Origin: Streptomyces sp. man185
GTDB taxonomy: Bacteria; Actinomycetota; Actinomycetes; Streptomycetales; Streptomycetaceae
DNA length: 41,533 bases
NCBI GenBank assembly: GCA_002551355.1
Contig: NTHE01000066.1
Coordinates: forward strand, 1 to 41,533
Direction: 5' to 3'
Part shown: positions 23,903-33,548 of the stretch, one piece after another
Layout: the number at the start of each line of letters is the position of its first letter
Numbering within the stretch: the stretch's first letter is position 1
Notes under the pieces: model-generated
The model's input: the letters and a program-made list of their open reading frames with translations, nothing else
Databases searched by the model: none
Told to the model about the DNA's origin: nothing
Position numbers and translations under genes: made by a program

Positions 23903-24502
23903 ATGACCGACGACCACACCCATGTCCTGGACTTCTTCACCTCGCGTGCGGCCGACTGGGACAGCCGGTTCCCCGACGACGGCCCCGCCTACGCGGCGGC
24001 GGCCCGCCTGCTCGGGCTCCGTCCCGGCGATGCCGTGCTCGACGCGGGCTGCGGCACGGGGCGCGCGCTGCCGGCGCTTCGGGCGGTGGTCGGGAGCGAG
24101 GGCACGGTGCTGGGAGCCGACCTCACCCCGGCCATGCTGGAGGCGGCGGCACGGGCGGGGCGCGGAGACAGCGGGACGCTCGTCCGTGCCGATGTCGCTC
24201 GGCTGCCACTGCGCGACGGAGCCCTGGACGCGGTGTTCGGAGCCGGGCTGATCTCGCATCTGGCCCGGCCCGAGGCCGACGTGGCGGAACTCGCGCGTGT
24301 GGTCCGGCCGGGCGGGGTCCTCGCGCTGTTCCACCCGATCGGCCGGGCCGCCCTCGCCGCGCGCCAGGGGCGCACCGTCACCGACGACGACCTGCGGGCC
24401 GAGCCCAGGCTGCGCGAGCTGCTGGCCTGTGCGGGATGGCGGCTGGAGTCCTACGCCGATGAGGACGACCGCTTCTTCGCCCTCGCCGCCCGGCAGGCCT
24501 GA
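23903..24502 (+). CDS. Class I SAM-dependent methyltransferase
   Basis: This 199-residue Rossmann methyltransferase has motif I VLDAGCGTGRALPAL near residue 48, the acid of motif II in GADLTPAM, motif III-like RADVARLPLRDGALDAVFG and VVRPGGVLALF. It belongs to the Methyltransf_11/25 group, whose substrates vary widely. ATG 23903 gives the usual length; the ribosome site is weak (GAGCATG). It lies 74 bases after terD and could share its transcript. The substrate is not predictable. Confidence 0.9.
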   Translation: MTDDHTHVLDFFTSRAADWDSRFPDDGPAYAAAARLLGLRPGDAVLDAGCGTGRALPALRAVVGSEGTVLGADLTPAMLEAAARAGRGDSGTLVRADVARLPLRDGALDAVFGAGLISHLARPEADVAELARVVRPGGVLALFHPIGRAALAARQGRTVTDDDLRAEPRLRELLACAGWRLESYADEDDRFFALAARQA

Positions 24503-24570
24503 GGCCGCAGGCCCCGAGCCCGGCAGTCCGCGTCGCCCGGCCCCGCGGCATGCCGGCCGGGGTGGTCGCG

Positions 24571-25476
24571 TCACTCGGCGGGCGTCTGCGACGGCCGACG
24601 GCCGGGAACCGGGCAGCCGCGGACGCCCGGCGTGGGGAACGTGCCGAGCCCCGCGATCTCGTACCCGTCCGGATATCCCTTGATCTCGGGATTCTGGCGC
24701 GCGTAGTGGGGTGTCCGCCGGGGCGGCAGGAGCCGTACGGCACAGGCCCGGAGCCGGAGCGCCCCCCGGGTCAGTCCGCGGGCCACCGGCCCCGGACGGC
24801 GGTAGCGGAACGCCCTGAGCAAGGAGTCGTCCAGGAGCGCGAGGCTGGCGCCCCGCACCACCAGAGCGAGGGGTGCCGGATACCAGGACCCCATCAGCGC
24901 CAAGGTGGCGTCGGAGACCCGGCGGGCTCCTTCGTCCCAGCCGAAATGCTCGTGCTCGTAGGCGTCGAGGGTGCGCTCGAAGTCCTCGTAGGCCCCCGGG
25001 AGTCCCTTGATTCCCATCCGCGCGCCGAGCGTGCGGTAGTAGGCGGCGAAGGCGGCCAGCTCGTGGCAGCAGAGGCGTCGCCAGCCGAAACTGTCCAGCC
25101 AGCGCTTCGGGGTGACGACGAACGTGCACAGGACGTAGCGCATGTCGTCGTTGCTGATGTCGTAGCTGCGGTGCATCTGGTTGATCCGGCGGACGGCGGT
25201 ACGGCCTTCGTCGGTGTCGAAGCCGTGCTCCACCACCGTGTCGAGCAGCAGGGCGGTGTCGTCGTAGCGCTTCTGCGAGCGCTCCGTCAACTCCGCTGTC
25301 TCGTCTAGGAGTCGGCCGATGCTGGGCACGGCATAGGTACGGTAGAGGGCCAGTTCGAGGGCGCGGGTGATGTCCCAGGGGAACTCGCAGGTGACGGTGA
25401 GACGGTAGATCTCCAGGAAGTCCCGCTCGGGGTCCAGTCGCTGAATCTCTTTCAGCCGGTCGTACCGCTTCGCCAT
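24571..25476 (-). CDS. MpaB-like (DUF2236) oxygenase-family protein
   Basis: This 301-residue, mostly helical protein has family-typical segments, RDFLEIYRLTVTCEFPWD, the histidine-bearing INQMHRSYDISNDDMRYVL and RRLCCHELAAFAAYY, expected to contribute to a haem or metal-binding core in MpaB/DUF2236 proteins such as latex-clearing enzymes. The function of this branch is unknown. ATG 25476 follows AGGGGG; an upstream ATG at 25503 lacks one. The C-terminus is Arg/Pro-rich. No partner gene is obvious. Confidence 0.8.
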   Translation of the reverse strand: MAKRYDRLKEIQRLDPERDFLEIYRLTVTCEFPWDITRALELALYRTYAVPSIGRLLDETAELTERSQKRYDDTALLLDTVVEHGFDTDEGRTAVRRINQMHRSYDISNDDMRYVLCTFVVTPKRWLDSFGWRRLCCHELAAFAAYYRTLGARMGIKGLPGAYEDFERTLDAYEHEHFGWDEGARRVSDATLALMGSWYPAPLALVVRGASLALLDDSLLRAFRYRRPGPVARGLTRGALRLRACAVRLLPPRRTPHYARQNPEIKGYPDGYEIAGLGTFPTPGVRGCPVPGRRPSQTPAE

Positions 25477-25664
25477 GCTGGACCCCCTCGTTCGGCCGGA
25501 CATCCAACTTTACGCGGGGCCCCCGCGCGCCCTGCCCTTCGGCTTCCCTCCCACTCCGACGGGGGCGGCGCGGCTCCGGCTCGTCGGTGCTCGTCAGGGC
25601 CTCGACGAGGGAGTTACCGAGTAGTTAGGGTGCGCCGACGGACCAAGGGGCGCAGGACCGAGCG

Positions 25665-26543
25665 ATGGGCGGGCGGACGATGAGCGATGGGGAGGACACC
25701 GTGGGCGGTGCGGATGATGCGGTCGCCGACGACGCGCTGCTGGTGCTCACCGCGATGCTGCTGACGCCCGCGCGGTTCCCCGGTGTGCTGGGGGACGACT
25801 ATGTGGCCGCGTGCGGCGCGCTCGCGCTCGAACCGTACGAGGAGGGCTACGGGCTCATCCTCGGGCAGGACGGCGAGGGTGCCCGGTGGACGGTGGTCGT
25901 CGAGGACGCCTCCCAGGTGGCCGTCGCCATCGCCGCGTGGGACTGCGGCATGGAGCACGACCTCTCCCCCGACGAGCGCTCGATGGTGTGCGCCCTGCCG
26001 GGCTGGCCGATGGATCTGGCCGTCTCGGCGCCCGGCGTCCCGGATCCGCACGATCCGGTTACGGACGGGGAGGGCCCCGCACCACTCACCCCTGCGGACT
26101 CGGAGGCCTGGGGTCCGGCGCAGCGACGGCTCGGCGCGGACGAGATCGCCGCACAGTGGTCGGCCTGGCGCGAGCAGATCGACGACACACAGTTTCCTCG
26201 GCCGTCGGGCTCCGATGGAAGGCCGGGGAGTGACGCCGTGAGTGAGCCGGAGAACGCCCCCTCCCGATCCCCCGGGCACCCCGCTGTACGCCGGGCCCTG
26301 TCGGAGGCGACCGCCTATACGAAGGCTCCGCCGCCGCCCGGGCGAATCCGTTCCTCGTACGCCTCGGCCGACGCACGCACTCTGCGCGTCGACGGCCCCG
26401 GCTGGTCGATGGTGGCTCGGACCGATGACATCGCCTTGTTCCTGCTGGACGAGGAGCCGGGCACGGTCATTCCCATCGGCCGTGGAGACGCACTGCCCGA
26501 CCTGCTCACGGCCCTGGACGGGCTGGCCGCCCAGGGCGTGTGA
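25665..26543 (+). CDS. Hypothetical protein with two compact domains
   Basis: I do not recognise this 292-residue soluble protein. Residues 20-125 (ALLVLTAMLLTPARFPGVL, VAIAAWDCGMEHDLSPDE) look like one alpha/beta unit. A variable Pro-rich linker follows. The C-terminal part (LRVDGPGWSMVARTDDIALFLLDEEPG) forms a second short beta-rich unit. ATG 25665 follows GCAGGAC; a second ATG at 25680 is possible. There is no signal peptide or transmembrane helix. It converges on a small membrane-protein gene. A type VII/ESX or barrier function cannot be argued from this sequence. Confidence 0.65.
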   Translation: MGGRTMSDGEDTVGGADDAVADDALLVLTAMLLTPARFPGVLGDDYVAACGALALEPYEEGYGLILGQDGEGARWTVVVEDASQVAVAIAAWDCGMEHDLSPDERSMVCALPGWPMDLAVSAPGVPDPHDPVTDGEGPAPLTPADSEAWGPAQRRLGADEIAAQWSAWREQIDDTQFPRPSGSDGRPGSDAVSEPENAPSRSPGHPAVRRALSEATAYTKAPPPPGRIRSSYASADARTLRVDGPGWSMVARTDDIALFLLDEEPGTVIPIGRGDALPDLLTALDGLAAQGV

Positions 26544-26552
26544 CGCCCTCGC

Positions 26553-26735
26553 TCAGCGTCCGATTTCCTTGCGGTTGATCCTGCGGAGCCTGCGCCGCTG
26601 GGACGGGTCCAGCAGCAGATAGCCCGCCACGGGAACCCCGATCACGATCAGCAGCGCCCACCAGAATCCGATCAGGGGCCACAGGATGGCTGCCGCGAGA
26701 ACTCCCCCGATAGCGACCTTCGCACCATTCGACAT
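26553..26735 (-). CDS. Small hypothetical membrane protein
   Basis: This 60-residue protein has two hydrophobic stretches (VAIGGVLAAAILWPLIGF and WALLIVIGVPVAGYLLL), then a highly basic tail (RRRLRRINRK). It is probably an inner-membrane peptide with a cytoplasmic basic end. AAGGAGG lies a good distance before ATG 26735. It could share a transcript with the desaturase gene upstream on the same strand (90-base gap). No family could be named. Confidence 0.65.
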   Translation of the reverse strand: MSNGAKVAIGGVLAAAILWPLIGFWWALLIVIGVPVAGYLLLDPSQRRRLRRINRKEIGR

Positions 26736-26824
26736 GGTTCACGCCTCCTTCGCGGCCGGCGCCGCTCCTGTTGTGTGAACGCGTCCGCGCGCCCTTGCGT
26801 TCCCCGTGTTCCCCGGTGGCCGCC

Positions 26825-27895
26825 CTACCGCAGCGGCGCACCGACATCGTGCATGTGCGACAGCGCCTGCCGGTAGGACTCGATCAGTCCGGTCTCCGCG
26901 TACGGCATGCCGATGCCGGCGCAGTGCGACCTGACCAGGGGCTGAGCCAGACGCAGGTTGGGGCGGGGCATGCTCGGGAAGAGGTGGTGCTCGATCTGGT
27001 AATTGAGCCCGCCGAGGAACCAGTCGGTCAGGACGGCGCCGCGTACGTTGCGCGAGGTCAGGACCTGCCGCTGGAGGTGGCCCCAGCGCTCGCCGTCGGG
27101 GTCGGGCATCTCCATCCCCTTGTGGTTCGGGGCGAAGGCCAAGCCCAGGTGGAGGCCGAACAGCGCGTGCAGCACCAGGGCGAAGACGATCGCCTTGCCC
27201 GGGGACAGTGTGCTGAGCAGCAGGGTCGCGTAGAGGGCGACGTGCGCGGTCAGCAGCAGCGCCGAGACGGCCCGCTCCCGAAGGGGCTGACGGCGCAGGA
27301 ACTGGAATCCGTAGATCTTCAGCGCGATACCTTCGAGCAACAGCATCGGGAAGAACAGCCGAGCCTGGTTCCTGGTCAGCCAGCGGGCGAATCCCTCCCG
27401 CTGCGCCGCCTGCTTCTGGGTCCAGACGAGGGCGCCGACACCGACATCGGGATCCTTGTCGATGTGGTTGGGGTTGGCGTGGTGGCGTACGTGCTTGTCG
27501 TTCCACCACGCCTCGTTCATGCCGAGGAGCAGATTGGCGTGCACGAGACCGATCAGCCTGCTCGTCCCGCGGTCGCCGGTTATCTGCGCATGGCCCGCGT
27601 CATGGGCGACGAAGGCCGTACGGGTCCACAGGACTGCCAGCGGCAAGGCGAGGAACAGGCTCCACCAGGTGTCGCCCAACAGGACGAAGCCGGTGATCAC
27701 CGCGCCCAGGGCCGCCAGGTTGGCGGCGATCCCGAGCACGTACCGGTCCGTACGGCGCTCCAGCAGGCCTTGGTCCCTCACCACGCGCAGCAGCGGCGCG
27801 AAGTCGCTGCCGACCCCTGCCCGGCGGGCGTCGACCGGGCGGTCCGGACTGTCTTCGTCGGCGGGATCCGCAACAGTGGCTGTCGCCTGGGGCAT
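26825..27895 (-). CDS. Membrane fatty-acid desaturase
   Basis: This 356-residue di-iron integral membrane desaturase has the three histidine boxes: HDAGH near residue 99, HVRHHANP near 136 and QIEHHLFPSMP near 301. The last box carries the Q/H form typical of front-end (delta-6-like) and bacterial acyl-lipid desaturases. Four main hydrophobic helices (for example LAALGAVITGFVLLG and LFLALPLAVLW) flank the boxes. The enzyme inserts a double bond into membrane fatty acids using reduced ferredoxin or a similar donor. The N-terminal 30 residues are charged and cytoplasmic. ATG 27895 is used. Position specificity cannot be read from sequence. Confidence 0.93.
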   Translation of the reverse strand: MPQATATVADPADEDSPDRPVDARRAGVGSDFAPLLRVVRDQGLLERRTDRYVLGIAANLAALGAVITGFVLLGDTWWSLFLALPLAVLWTRTAFVAHDAGHAQITGDRGTSRLIGLVHANLLLGMNEAWWNDKHVRHHANPNHIDKDPDVGVGALVWTQKQAAQREGFARWLTRNQARLFFPMLLLEGIALKIYGFQFLRRQPLRERAVSALLLTAHVALYATLLLSTLSPGKAIVFALVLHALFGLHLGLAFAPNHKGMEMPDPDGERWGHLQRQVLTSRNVRGAVLTDWFLGGLNYQIEHHLFPSMPRPNLRLAQPLVRSHCAGIGMPYAETGLIESYRQALSHMHDVGAPLR

Positions 27896-28152
27896 GACAT
27901 CTCCGGTCTCTGGAACCTATGCGCTGACCTCATCGAACGTACGGACCGGGGGCCGGTGGGAGCCATGGCGCCACCACCCTGATCCCCCTGGGGCAGACCC
28001 CCGTGTCCGATGGTGGGGCTGACTGCACCATCGACAGCCAAGCCGACGAAGGAGTGACGCATGCCACACGGCGATACGGCCTGTCGCCGATCGAAAAGGA
28101 GTACCCTCGGCGACTCCGCCCGCTAGTCAAATTTGAGGAATCAGACATCTCT

Positions 28153-31134
28153 GTGCACAGGCACCCTGCGGCAACACCCTCCGAGATCGCCGAACTGTCC
28201 CGCTGCTCCGCGGTCTTCGTCCCCGCGGATCCGGCGCGTACCGGCAGGGTCGCGTTCTGGAGTCCGGACGGTAGCACCCCCTACGACAGTCCCGGGACCG
28301 TGTCGGAGCTGACCGTGGTCGGAGCCGACCTGCGGCCCCGTACGGTGTCGGCGCTGTTCCTCCCCGCGCGGAACGCCCTGCCGGTGCTGACCCGGGCACG
28401 CGCCGCCGCGCAGGCCTCGCCCGCCACCGCCTTCTGGGGCGCCGCCGCGCTCCTCGCTCTCCAGCTCGTCGCCCGCGGTCTGTTGCTGCCGGGGCTGAGC
28501 ACCGCCGACCACGACGCCTGGCGGATCGGACCGTTGAGCGCCGAGGACCTCGAGCGGATCCGGGAGCTGGCGGCGTCGATGCCGCCGACCGCGCATGCGA
28601 CTCCCGTTCCGGACGGGAGGGCCGGGGAGCCGTTGCTGCCCGAACCGGAGCGCCTGCTGCGTGCGTTCCTCGATGCCGTGGCCGACGCGATGCCCCGCAC
28701 CCCGGCCGCCGGGTTCGTCGCCGCCGGCCCCGCGTTCACCGCCCAGCAGCCCCGGCACCTGCCCGAGGCGCGGTCCTGGGCGGCCGGTGTGGCGGCAGGT
28801 CACGACGCCGGCGTACGGCTTTCGTTGCGTATCGAGGTCACGGGCGTGAACCCGCGGCCGAGCGGCACGGGAGCGGACCGCGAAGCCACCCCGCCATCGG
28901 AGGGGCCGGGATCCGGTACGTGGGCGGAAAGGCCGGGGCCCGGTGCGGACGTGGCCGCGCCGTCGTTCCGTGCCGTGCTGCAGATCCACAGTGTCGGCGA
29001 CCCCTCCCTGGTCGCCGATGCGGCCGAGGTGTGGGCGGGCGGCTCGCGGACCGCCGCCGCGTTCGGGCCGCGGGCCCGGATGGATGCCCTCCTCACCCTG
29101 CGGCGGGCCGCCCGCGCCTGGCCCCCGCTGGCGCCGTTGCTCTCCGCCGCGGTGCCGGACGCGGTGGAACCGGCCGACGAGGAGATCGCCGAGCTGCTGG
29201 GGTCCGCCTCGCGTGCCCTGGCCGCCGCCGGCGTGCAGGTGCACTGGCCCAAGGAACTGGTCAGGAAGCTCACTGCGCGCGCCGTGATCGGCCCGGACGA
29301 CGGGGATGCCGCGGACCGGGAGGGAGACGGGCAGGGAGCCGGGCCAGGGGAGCGTACCGCTGCGGACGCGCCCTCGTTCCTCTCCGCCGACGCCCTGTTG
29401 TCGTTCGACTGGCGGTTCGCTCTGGGCGACCAGAAGCTGACCCGCGAGGAGTTGGACCGGCTGGCCGAGTCCAGCAGGCCCATCGTGCGACTGCGCGACC
29501 AGTGGGTGCTCATCGACCCCGAGGAGGCGCGCCGGGCCCGGGAGACCCAGGACCGCAAGGTCACCCCGATCGACGCTCTCGGCGCGGTGCTGACCGGCTC
29601 CACGGAGGTGAACGGCCGTCGCGTCGAGGTGGCGGCGACCGGCTGGCTCCAGCGGTTGCGGGACCGGTTGGCAGATCCGGAGTCCGCCGCCCAGCAGTCG
29701 ATCGGGCAGCCCGAGCCGCTCACCGCGACCCTGCGCGACTACCAGGTGCGCGGTCTGAACTGGCTGAACACCATGACCTCGCTCGGCCTCGGGGCCTGCC
29801 TCGCCGACGACATGGGCCTCGGCAAGACGATCACGCTCATCGCCCTGCACCTGCACCGGCAGAGCGACCGGGACGCGGCGGGCCCGACGCTGGTGGTGTG
29901 CCCGACGTCGTTGATGGGCAACTGGCAGCGGGAGATCGAGCGGTTCGCGCCGGGCACCCCCGTCCGCCGCTTCCACGGTGCGTCGCGTTCTCTGGAAGGC
30001 CTGGTGCAGGGCGAGTTCGTGCTGACGACGTACGGCACGATGCGCCTCGACGCGCCCAGGCTCGCCGCAGTGTCCTGGGGCATGGTCGTCATCGACGAGG
30101 CGCAGCACGTGAAGAACCCGCACTCGGCGACGGCCAAGCAGTTGCGGACGATCGGCGCCCGGGCCCGCGTCGCGCTCACCGGCACCCCCGTGGAGAACAA
30201 TCTCTCCGAGCTGTGGGCGATCCTGGACTGGACGACGCCCGGTCTGCTCGGCCGGCTCGGCACCTTCCGTACGCGGTACGCCGCCGCGGTCGAGGGCGGC
30301 AACGATCCGGGCGCCGCGGAGCGACTCGCCGCACTGGTGCGGCCGTTCCTGCTGCGCCGGCGCAAGTCCGACCCGGGAATCGCGCCCGAGCTGCCGCCGA
30401 AGACCGAGACCGACCGGGCCGTGTCGCTGACGCCGGAACAGACCGGCCTGTACGAGGCGGTGGTCCGCGAGACCCTGGCGGAGATCTCCGCCGCAGACGG
30501 CTTCGAGCGGCGGGGGCTCGTGATGAAGCTGCTGACCGCGCTGAAGCAGATCTGCAATCACCCGGCGCAGTACCTCAAGGAGGAGCAGCCGCGGATCGCG
30601 GACCGGTCGGGGAAGGTCGAGCTGCTGGACGAGCTCCTGGACACGATCCTGGCCGAGCGGGGTTCGGTGCTGGTCTTCACGCAGTACGTGCGGATGGCCC
30701 GGCTGTTGGAGGAACACCTGGCCGCACGCGGGGTGCCCACGCAGTTCCTGCACGGGGGTACGCCGGTGGCCCGGCGCGAGGAGATGGTGGCCCGCTTCCA
30801 GACGGGCGAGGCGCCGGTGTTCCTGCTGTCCCTCAAGGCGGCGGGTACCGGGCTCAACCTCACCCGCGCCGGTCATGTCGTCCACTTCGACCGCTGGTGG
30901 AATCCGGCGGTCGAGGCGCAGGCGACGGACCGGGCGTACCGGATCGGCCAGACGCAGCCGGTACAGGTGCACCGGCTGATCGCCGAGGGCACGATCGAGG
31001 ACCGGATCGCCGAGATGCTCGCCCGCAAGCAGGGCCTCGCGGACGCGGTGCTCGGCTCCGGCGAGCAGTCACTGACCGAACTGACCGATGCGGAACTGGC
31101 CGACCTGGTCGAGCTGCGAGGGGGCGCACGATGA
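28153..31134 (+). CDS. SNF2-family helicase/ATPase
   Basis: The product is about 993 residues. The N-terminal half is Ala/Pro-rich with a SNF2-associated segment (FDWRFALGDQKLTREELD near 420). The helicase core follows: motif I DDMGLGKT near 551, II DEAQH near 646, III LTGTPVENN near 675, then the C-terminal RecA domain with FLHGGTPVARREEMV and QATDRAYRIGQTQPV near 923. It remodels DNA-protein complexes by ATP-driven translocation and is probably not a strand-separating helicase. GTG 28153 is the likely start; an open frame continues upstream without a better site. Its stop overlaps the SWIM gene (ATGA), so they form a translationally coupled pair. Confidence 0.93.
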   Translation: MHRHPAATPSEIAELSRCSAVFVPADPARTGRVAFWSPDGSTPYDSPGTVSELTVVGADLRPRTVSALFLPARNALPVLTRARAAAQASPATAFWGAAALLALQLVARGLLLPGLSTADHDAWRIGPLSAEDLERIRELAASMPPTAHATPVPDGRAGEPLLPEPERLLRAFLDAVADAMPRTPAAGFVAAGPAFTAQQPRHLPEARSWAAGVAAGHDAGVRLSLRIEVTGVNPRPSGTGADREATPPSEGPGSGTWAERPGPGADVAAPSFRAVLQIHSVGDPSLVADAAEVWAGGSRTAAAFGPRARMDALLTLRRAARAWPPLAPLLSAAVPDAVEPADEEIAELLGSASRALAAAGVQVHWPKELVRKLTARAVIGPDDGDAADREGDGQGAGPGERTAADAPSFLSADALLSFDWRFALGDQKLTREELDRLAESSRPIVRLRDQWVLIDPEEARRARETQDRKVTPIDALGAVLTGSTEVNGRRVEVAATGWLQRLRDRLADPESAAQQSIGQPEPLTATLRDYQVRGLNWLNTMTSLGLGACLADDMGLGKTITLIALHLHRQSDRDAAGPTLVVCPTSLMGNWQREIERFAPGTPVRRFHGASRSLEGLVQGEFVLTTYGTMRLDAPRLAAVSWGMVVIDEAQHVKNPHSATAKQLRTIGARARVALTGTPVENNLSELWAILDWTTPGLLGRLGTFRTRYAAAVEGGNDPGAAERLAALVRPFLLRRRKSDPGIAPELPPKTETDRAVSLTPEQTGLYEAVVRETLAEISAADGFERRGLVMKLLTALKQICNHPAQYLKEEQPRIADRSGKVELLDELLDTILAERGSVLVFTQYVRMARLLEEHLAARGVPTQFLHGGTPVARREEMVARFQTGEAPVFLLSLKAAGTGLNLTRAGHVVHFDRWWNPAVEAQATDRAYRIGQTQPVQVHRLIAEGTIEDRIAEMLARKQGLADAVLGSGEQSLTELTDAELADLVELRGGAR

Positions 31135-32579
31135 GCGACGACGACGAATTCGGCCTCGACTCCGACTTCGAGGACGAGGACAGGGACGACCACGGATACG
31201 GGGCGGGCGACGCGGACGCCTCGGACGGGGGCGACGACGGTGGTGCCTCGGAGGACGGCCGGCGCGGTCCGGAGCGTACGTTCGCGGCGTTTCCCCCGGC
31301 GCAGGGCCGGGGTTTCGCCACGTCCTGGTGGGGCCGGGCGTGGCTCAAGGCGCTGGAGGACACGGCGCTCGACGGCCAACAGCTCAAGCAGGGGCGGCGG
31401 CTGGCCCGGGAGGGCAGGGTCGGGGCGGTCTCCGTACGGCCGGGGCGGATCACGGCCGTGGTGCGGGACCGGGACGGGACGGCCCACCGCAGCGATGTCC
31501 TGCTGCAACAGCTCGGGGCGGGCGCCTGGGACCGGTTCCTGGACATGGCCGTGGACCGGGTGGGGCACATCGCGGCGCTGCTGGACCGGGAGATGCCGCC
31601 GCACCTGGTGGAGGACGCGGCAAGCGCCGGGGTCGAGCTGCTGCCCGGCATCGGCGATCTGGAGCCGGAGTGCACCTGCGGGACCTGGGACCACTGCCCG
31701 CACTCGGGTGCTCTCTGCTATCAGGTGGCGCGCTTGCTGGACGAGGACCCGTTCGTCCTGCTGCTGATGCGGGGGCGCGACGAACGGCGGCTGTTGGACG
31801 AGCTCCAGGTGCGCAGCGCCGCCCGTGCGGTCCGGGCCGGCGACGGCGGGGCGTGGGAGCCCGCCGACGTGCCGGAGCAGGAGGTTCGCGGGGTCCCGGC
31901 CGGGGAAGCGTTCGCTGCGGCCGGGATCCTGCCGCCGCTCCCCGCTCCCCCAGCGGCCCCCGGCGACCCGGGGATCGGGCCGTCGTTGGACACGGAGACC
32001 GCGCCCGCGCCCGGGATCGACCCGGCGGCGCTGGAGGTGCTGGCGGCCGACAGTGCGGTACGGGCCTACCGGATGCTGCTGGACGCCCTGTCCCCGGGGC
32101 ACGAAGGGCAACCGCTCCCGGTGGAGCTGACCCCGCAGCAGGACGCGGTGCGGCTGGCCGCGGACGCCCGGCCGGAGGCGCGGATCGGGGACAGGCTGGC
32201 CACGGGGTCCGGCCGCCCGCCCGCGGATCTGGACGCGGCGGTCCGCGCCTGGCGGTACGGCGGGGTCGCGGCACTCGCCGTGCTCGACGAGGAGTGGTCG
32301 CCGGACCCGGAGCAGCTGGGGCGGGCCCGCGCCCGGCTCGGCGAGGCATGGGAGGCGGGCGAGCGGCCGGCCCTGCGGGCGAGCGGGCGGGCCCGCTGGA
32401 CCGTGGCGGGCGCCGACCTCCAGCTCCGGCTCGATCGGAACGAGCGGTGGTGGCCCTACCGCAAGGAGCGCGGACGGTGGGTGCCTGCCGGACCGGCCGA
32501 CGACGACCCGGCGGGAGCACTGGCGGGGGCCTACGACCGGGCGGCGGACGCATCCGACATGACAGGCGCGGCGGTCTGA
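31131..32579 (+). CDS. SWIM zinc-finger protein coupled to the SNF2 helicase
   Basis: This 482-residue protein has a highly acidic start (about residues 1-45), then AAFPPAQGRGFATSWWGRAWLKALED in key parts, and a SWIM motif near 180-190: CTCGTWDHCPH, the CxC-x5-CxH pattern that binds zinc. A C-terminal helical region with repeated Trp/Arg residues follows. The bacterial SWIM-SNF2 pair is widespread; the SWIM protein probably helps target the helicase to DNA or protein. The start lies in an ATGA overlap with the helicase stop. Function beyond this pairing is not established. Confidence 0.92.
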   Translation: MSDDDEFGLDSDFEDEDRDDHGYGAGDADASDGGDDGGASEDGRRGPERTFAAFPPAQGRGFATSWWGRAWLKALEDTALDGQQLKQGRRLAREGRVGAVSVRPGRITAVVRDRDGTAHRSDVLLQQLGAGAWDRFLDMAVDRVGHIAALLDREMPPHLVEDAASAGVELLPGIGDLEPECTCGTWDHCPHSGALCYQVARLLDEDPFVLLLMRGRDERRLLDELQVRSAARAVRAGDGGAWEPADVPEQEVRGVPAGEAFAAAGILPPLPAPPAAPGDPGIGPSLDTETAPAPGIDPAALEVLAADSAVRAYRMLLDALSPGHEGQPLPVELTPQQDAVRLAADARPEARIGDRLATGSGRPPADLDAAVRAWRYGGVAALAVLDEEWSPDPEQLGRARARLGEAWEAGERPALRASGRARWTVAGADLQLRLDRNERWWPYRKERGRWVPAGPADDDPAGALAGAYDRAADASDMTGAAV

Positions 32580-32592
32580 ATCGGCCGAGGCA

Positions 32593-32645
32593 GGGGCCCG
32601 GGGCCAGGGGCTGAGGCGGTGCCCGGGCCAGGAGGCGGGGGACCT
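32593..32645 (+). repeat. G-run cluster between the SWIM and amidase genes
   Basis: The non-coding gap (32580-32850) contains GGGG three times at 3-base spacing (32593-32610), then GGG and GGGGG within the next 35 bases. This could fold into a G-quadruplex on the plus strand. Otherwise nothing is seen in this gap apart from the amidase ribosome site. Confidence 0.35.
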
Positions 32646-32850
32646 GGCGATTCCGTCGTTCCGCGGGGAAGCGGCGCTTACGGATGTGCGGGAGAAGCAC
32701 ACGCGTCCGGAGCGCGGCTGCCGGGAACCGGATGTCCGGCGGGATCGTCATCTGCATCGACGGGAGTGATCCACAAGCCCGGGGGACTCACCGCCTCAGC
32801 TCCGTGGTCCACCCGGACACCCGCCCCAGGGCCCGGCCCCAGCCCCAGGA

Positions 32851-33441
32851 GTGCTGTTGCACCGTAGAAAGATCATCCAGTGCGCCGCCGCGACGATGGC
32901 GACGGCTGTCCTGCCGTCGTCGGTCCGCGCCGTGGCGGCGCCGAAGGGGCCCACCGACTACGCGACAGCTCTCTGGGCTCCGGCCGCCCCCGCCAACTAC
33001 ACCGTCCCCTCCCGCCCTTCCGAGCGCCGGATCGACCGCGTCGTCATCCACGTCGCCCAACAGTTGTTCACGCCGACCGCGGGCATCTTTCGCACCCCCT
33101 CCAAGCAGGTGTCGGCCCACTACGTCGTGCGCTCCGGCGACGGCCATGTCGCCCAGTGCGTACGCGAGAGGGACATCGCCTGGCACGCGGGCAACTGGAG
33201 CTGGAACACCCGGAGCGTCGGCATCGAGCACGAAGGGTGGGTGGACCGCCCGGAGTTCTTCACGGACGTCATGTACCAGCGGTCCGCCAGGCTCACCGCG
33301 GACATCTGCGACCGTCACGGCATCCCCAAGGACCGGGAGCATATCGTCGGCCACCACGAGGTACCGGGCAGCGACCACACCGACCCGGGCGTCCACTGGG
33401 ACTGGGAGCGCTACCTCCGGCTCGTCGGCGACGCCGCCTGA
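32851..33441 (+). CDS. Exported N-acetylmuramoyl-L-alanine amidase (Amidase_2 type)
   Basis: This 196-residue zinc amidase begins LLHRRKIIQCAAATMATAV, a Tat-like signal (HRRKI) ending near VRAVAA. The catalytic domain shows VVIHVAQQLF (zinc His), then YVVRSGDGHVAQCVRERDIAWHAGN in pieces, EHEGW, and GHHEVPGSDHTDPG with a second zinc His and a catalytic His. It cuts the amide between MurNAc and the stem peptide in peptidoglycan, outside the membrane. GTG 32851 follows CAGGA. It is short, without separate wall-binding domains, so it may be a remodelling or recycling enzyme. Confidence 0.9.
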   Translation: MLLHRRKIIQCAAATMATAVLPSSVRAVAAPKGPTDYATALWAPAAPANYTVPSRPSERRIDRVVIHVAQQLFTPTAGIFRTPSKQVSAHYVVRSGDGHVAQCVRERDIAWHAGNWSWNTRSVGIEHEGWVDRPEFFTDVMYQRSARLTADICDRHGIPKDREHIVGHHEVPGSDHTDPGVHWDWERYLRLVGDAA

Positions 33442-33548
33442 GCGCCCTCCCCCACCACCCGTGGTGATGACTCTCCGCAGCGAGGTTGTCGCGGAGGCCG
33501 ACGGCGACGACGATGGGAGCGCACGACGGCCCTTGACGGGAGGGTGAG

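Noticed and set aside
28141..30972. 943-residue minus-strand frame opposite the SNF2 gene
   Set aside because: No domain is visible and composition is that of an antisense shadow; the plus strand has all helicase motifs.
28920..31130. Alternative plus-strand frame through the SNF2 gene joined to the SWIM frame
   Set aside because: Only the part from 31131 is a real gene; the upstream part is a frame shadow of the helicase.
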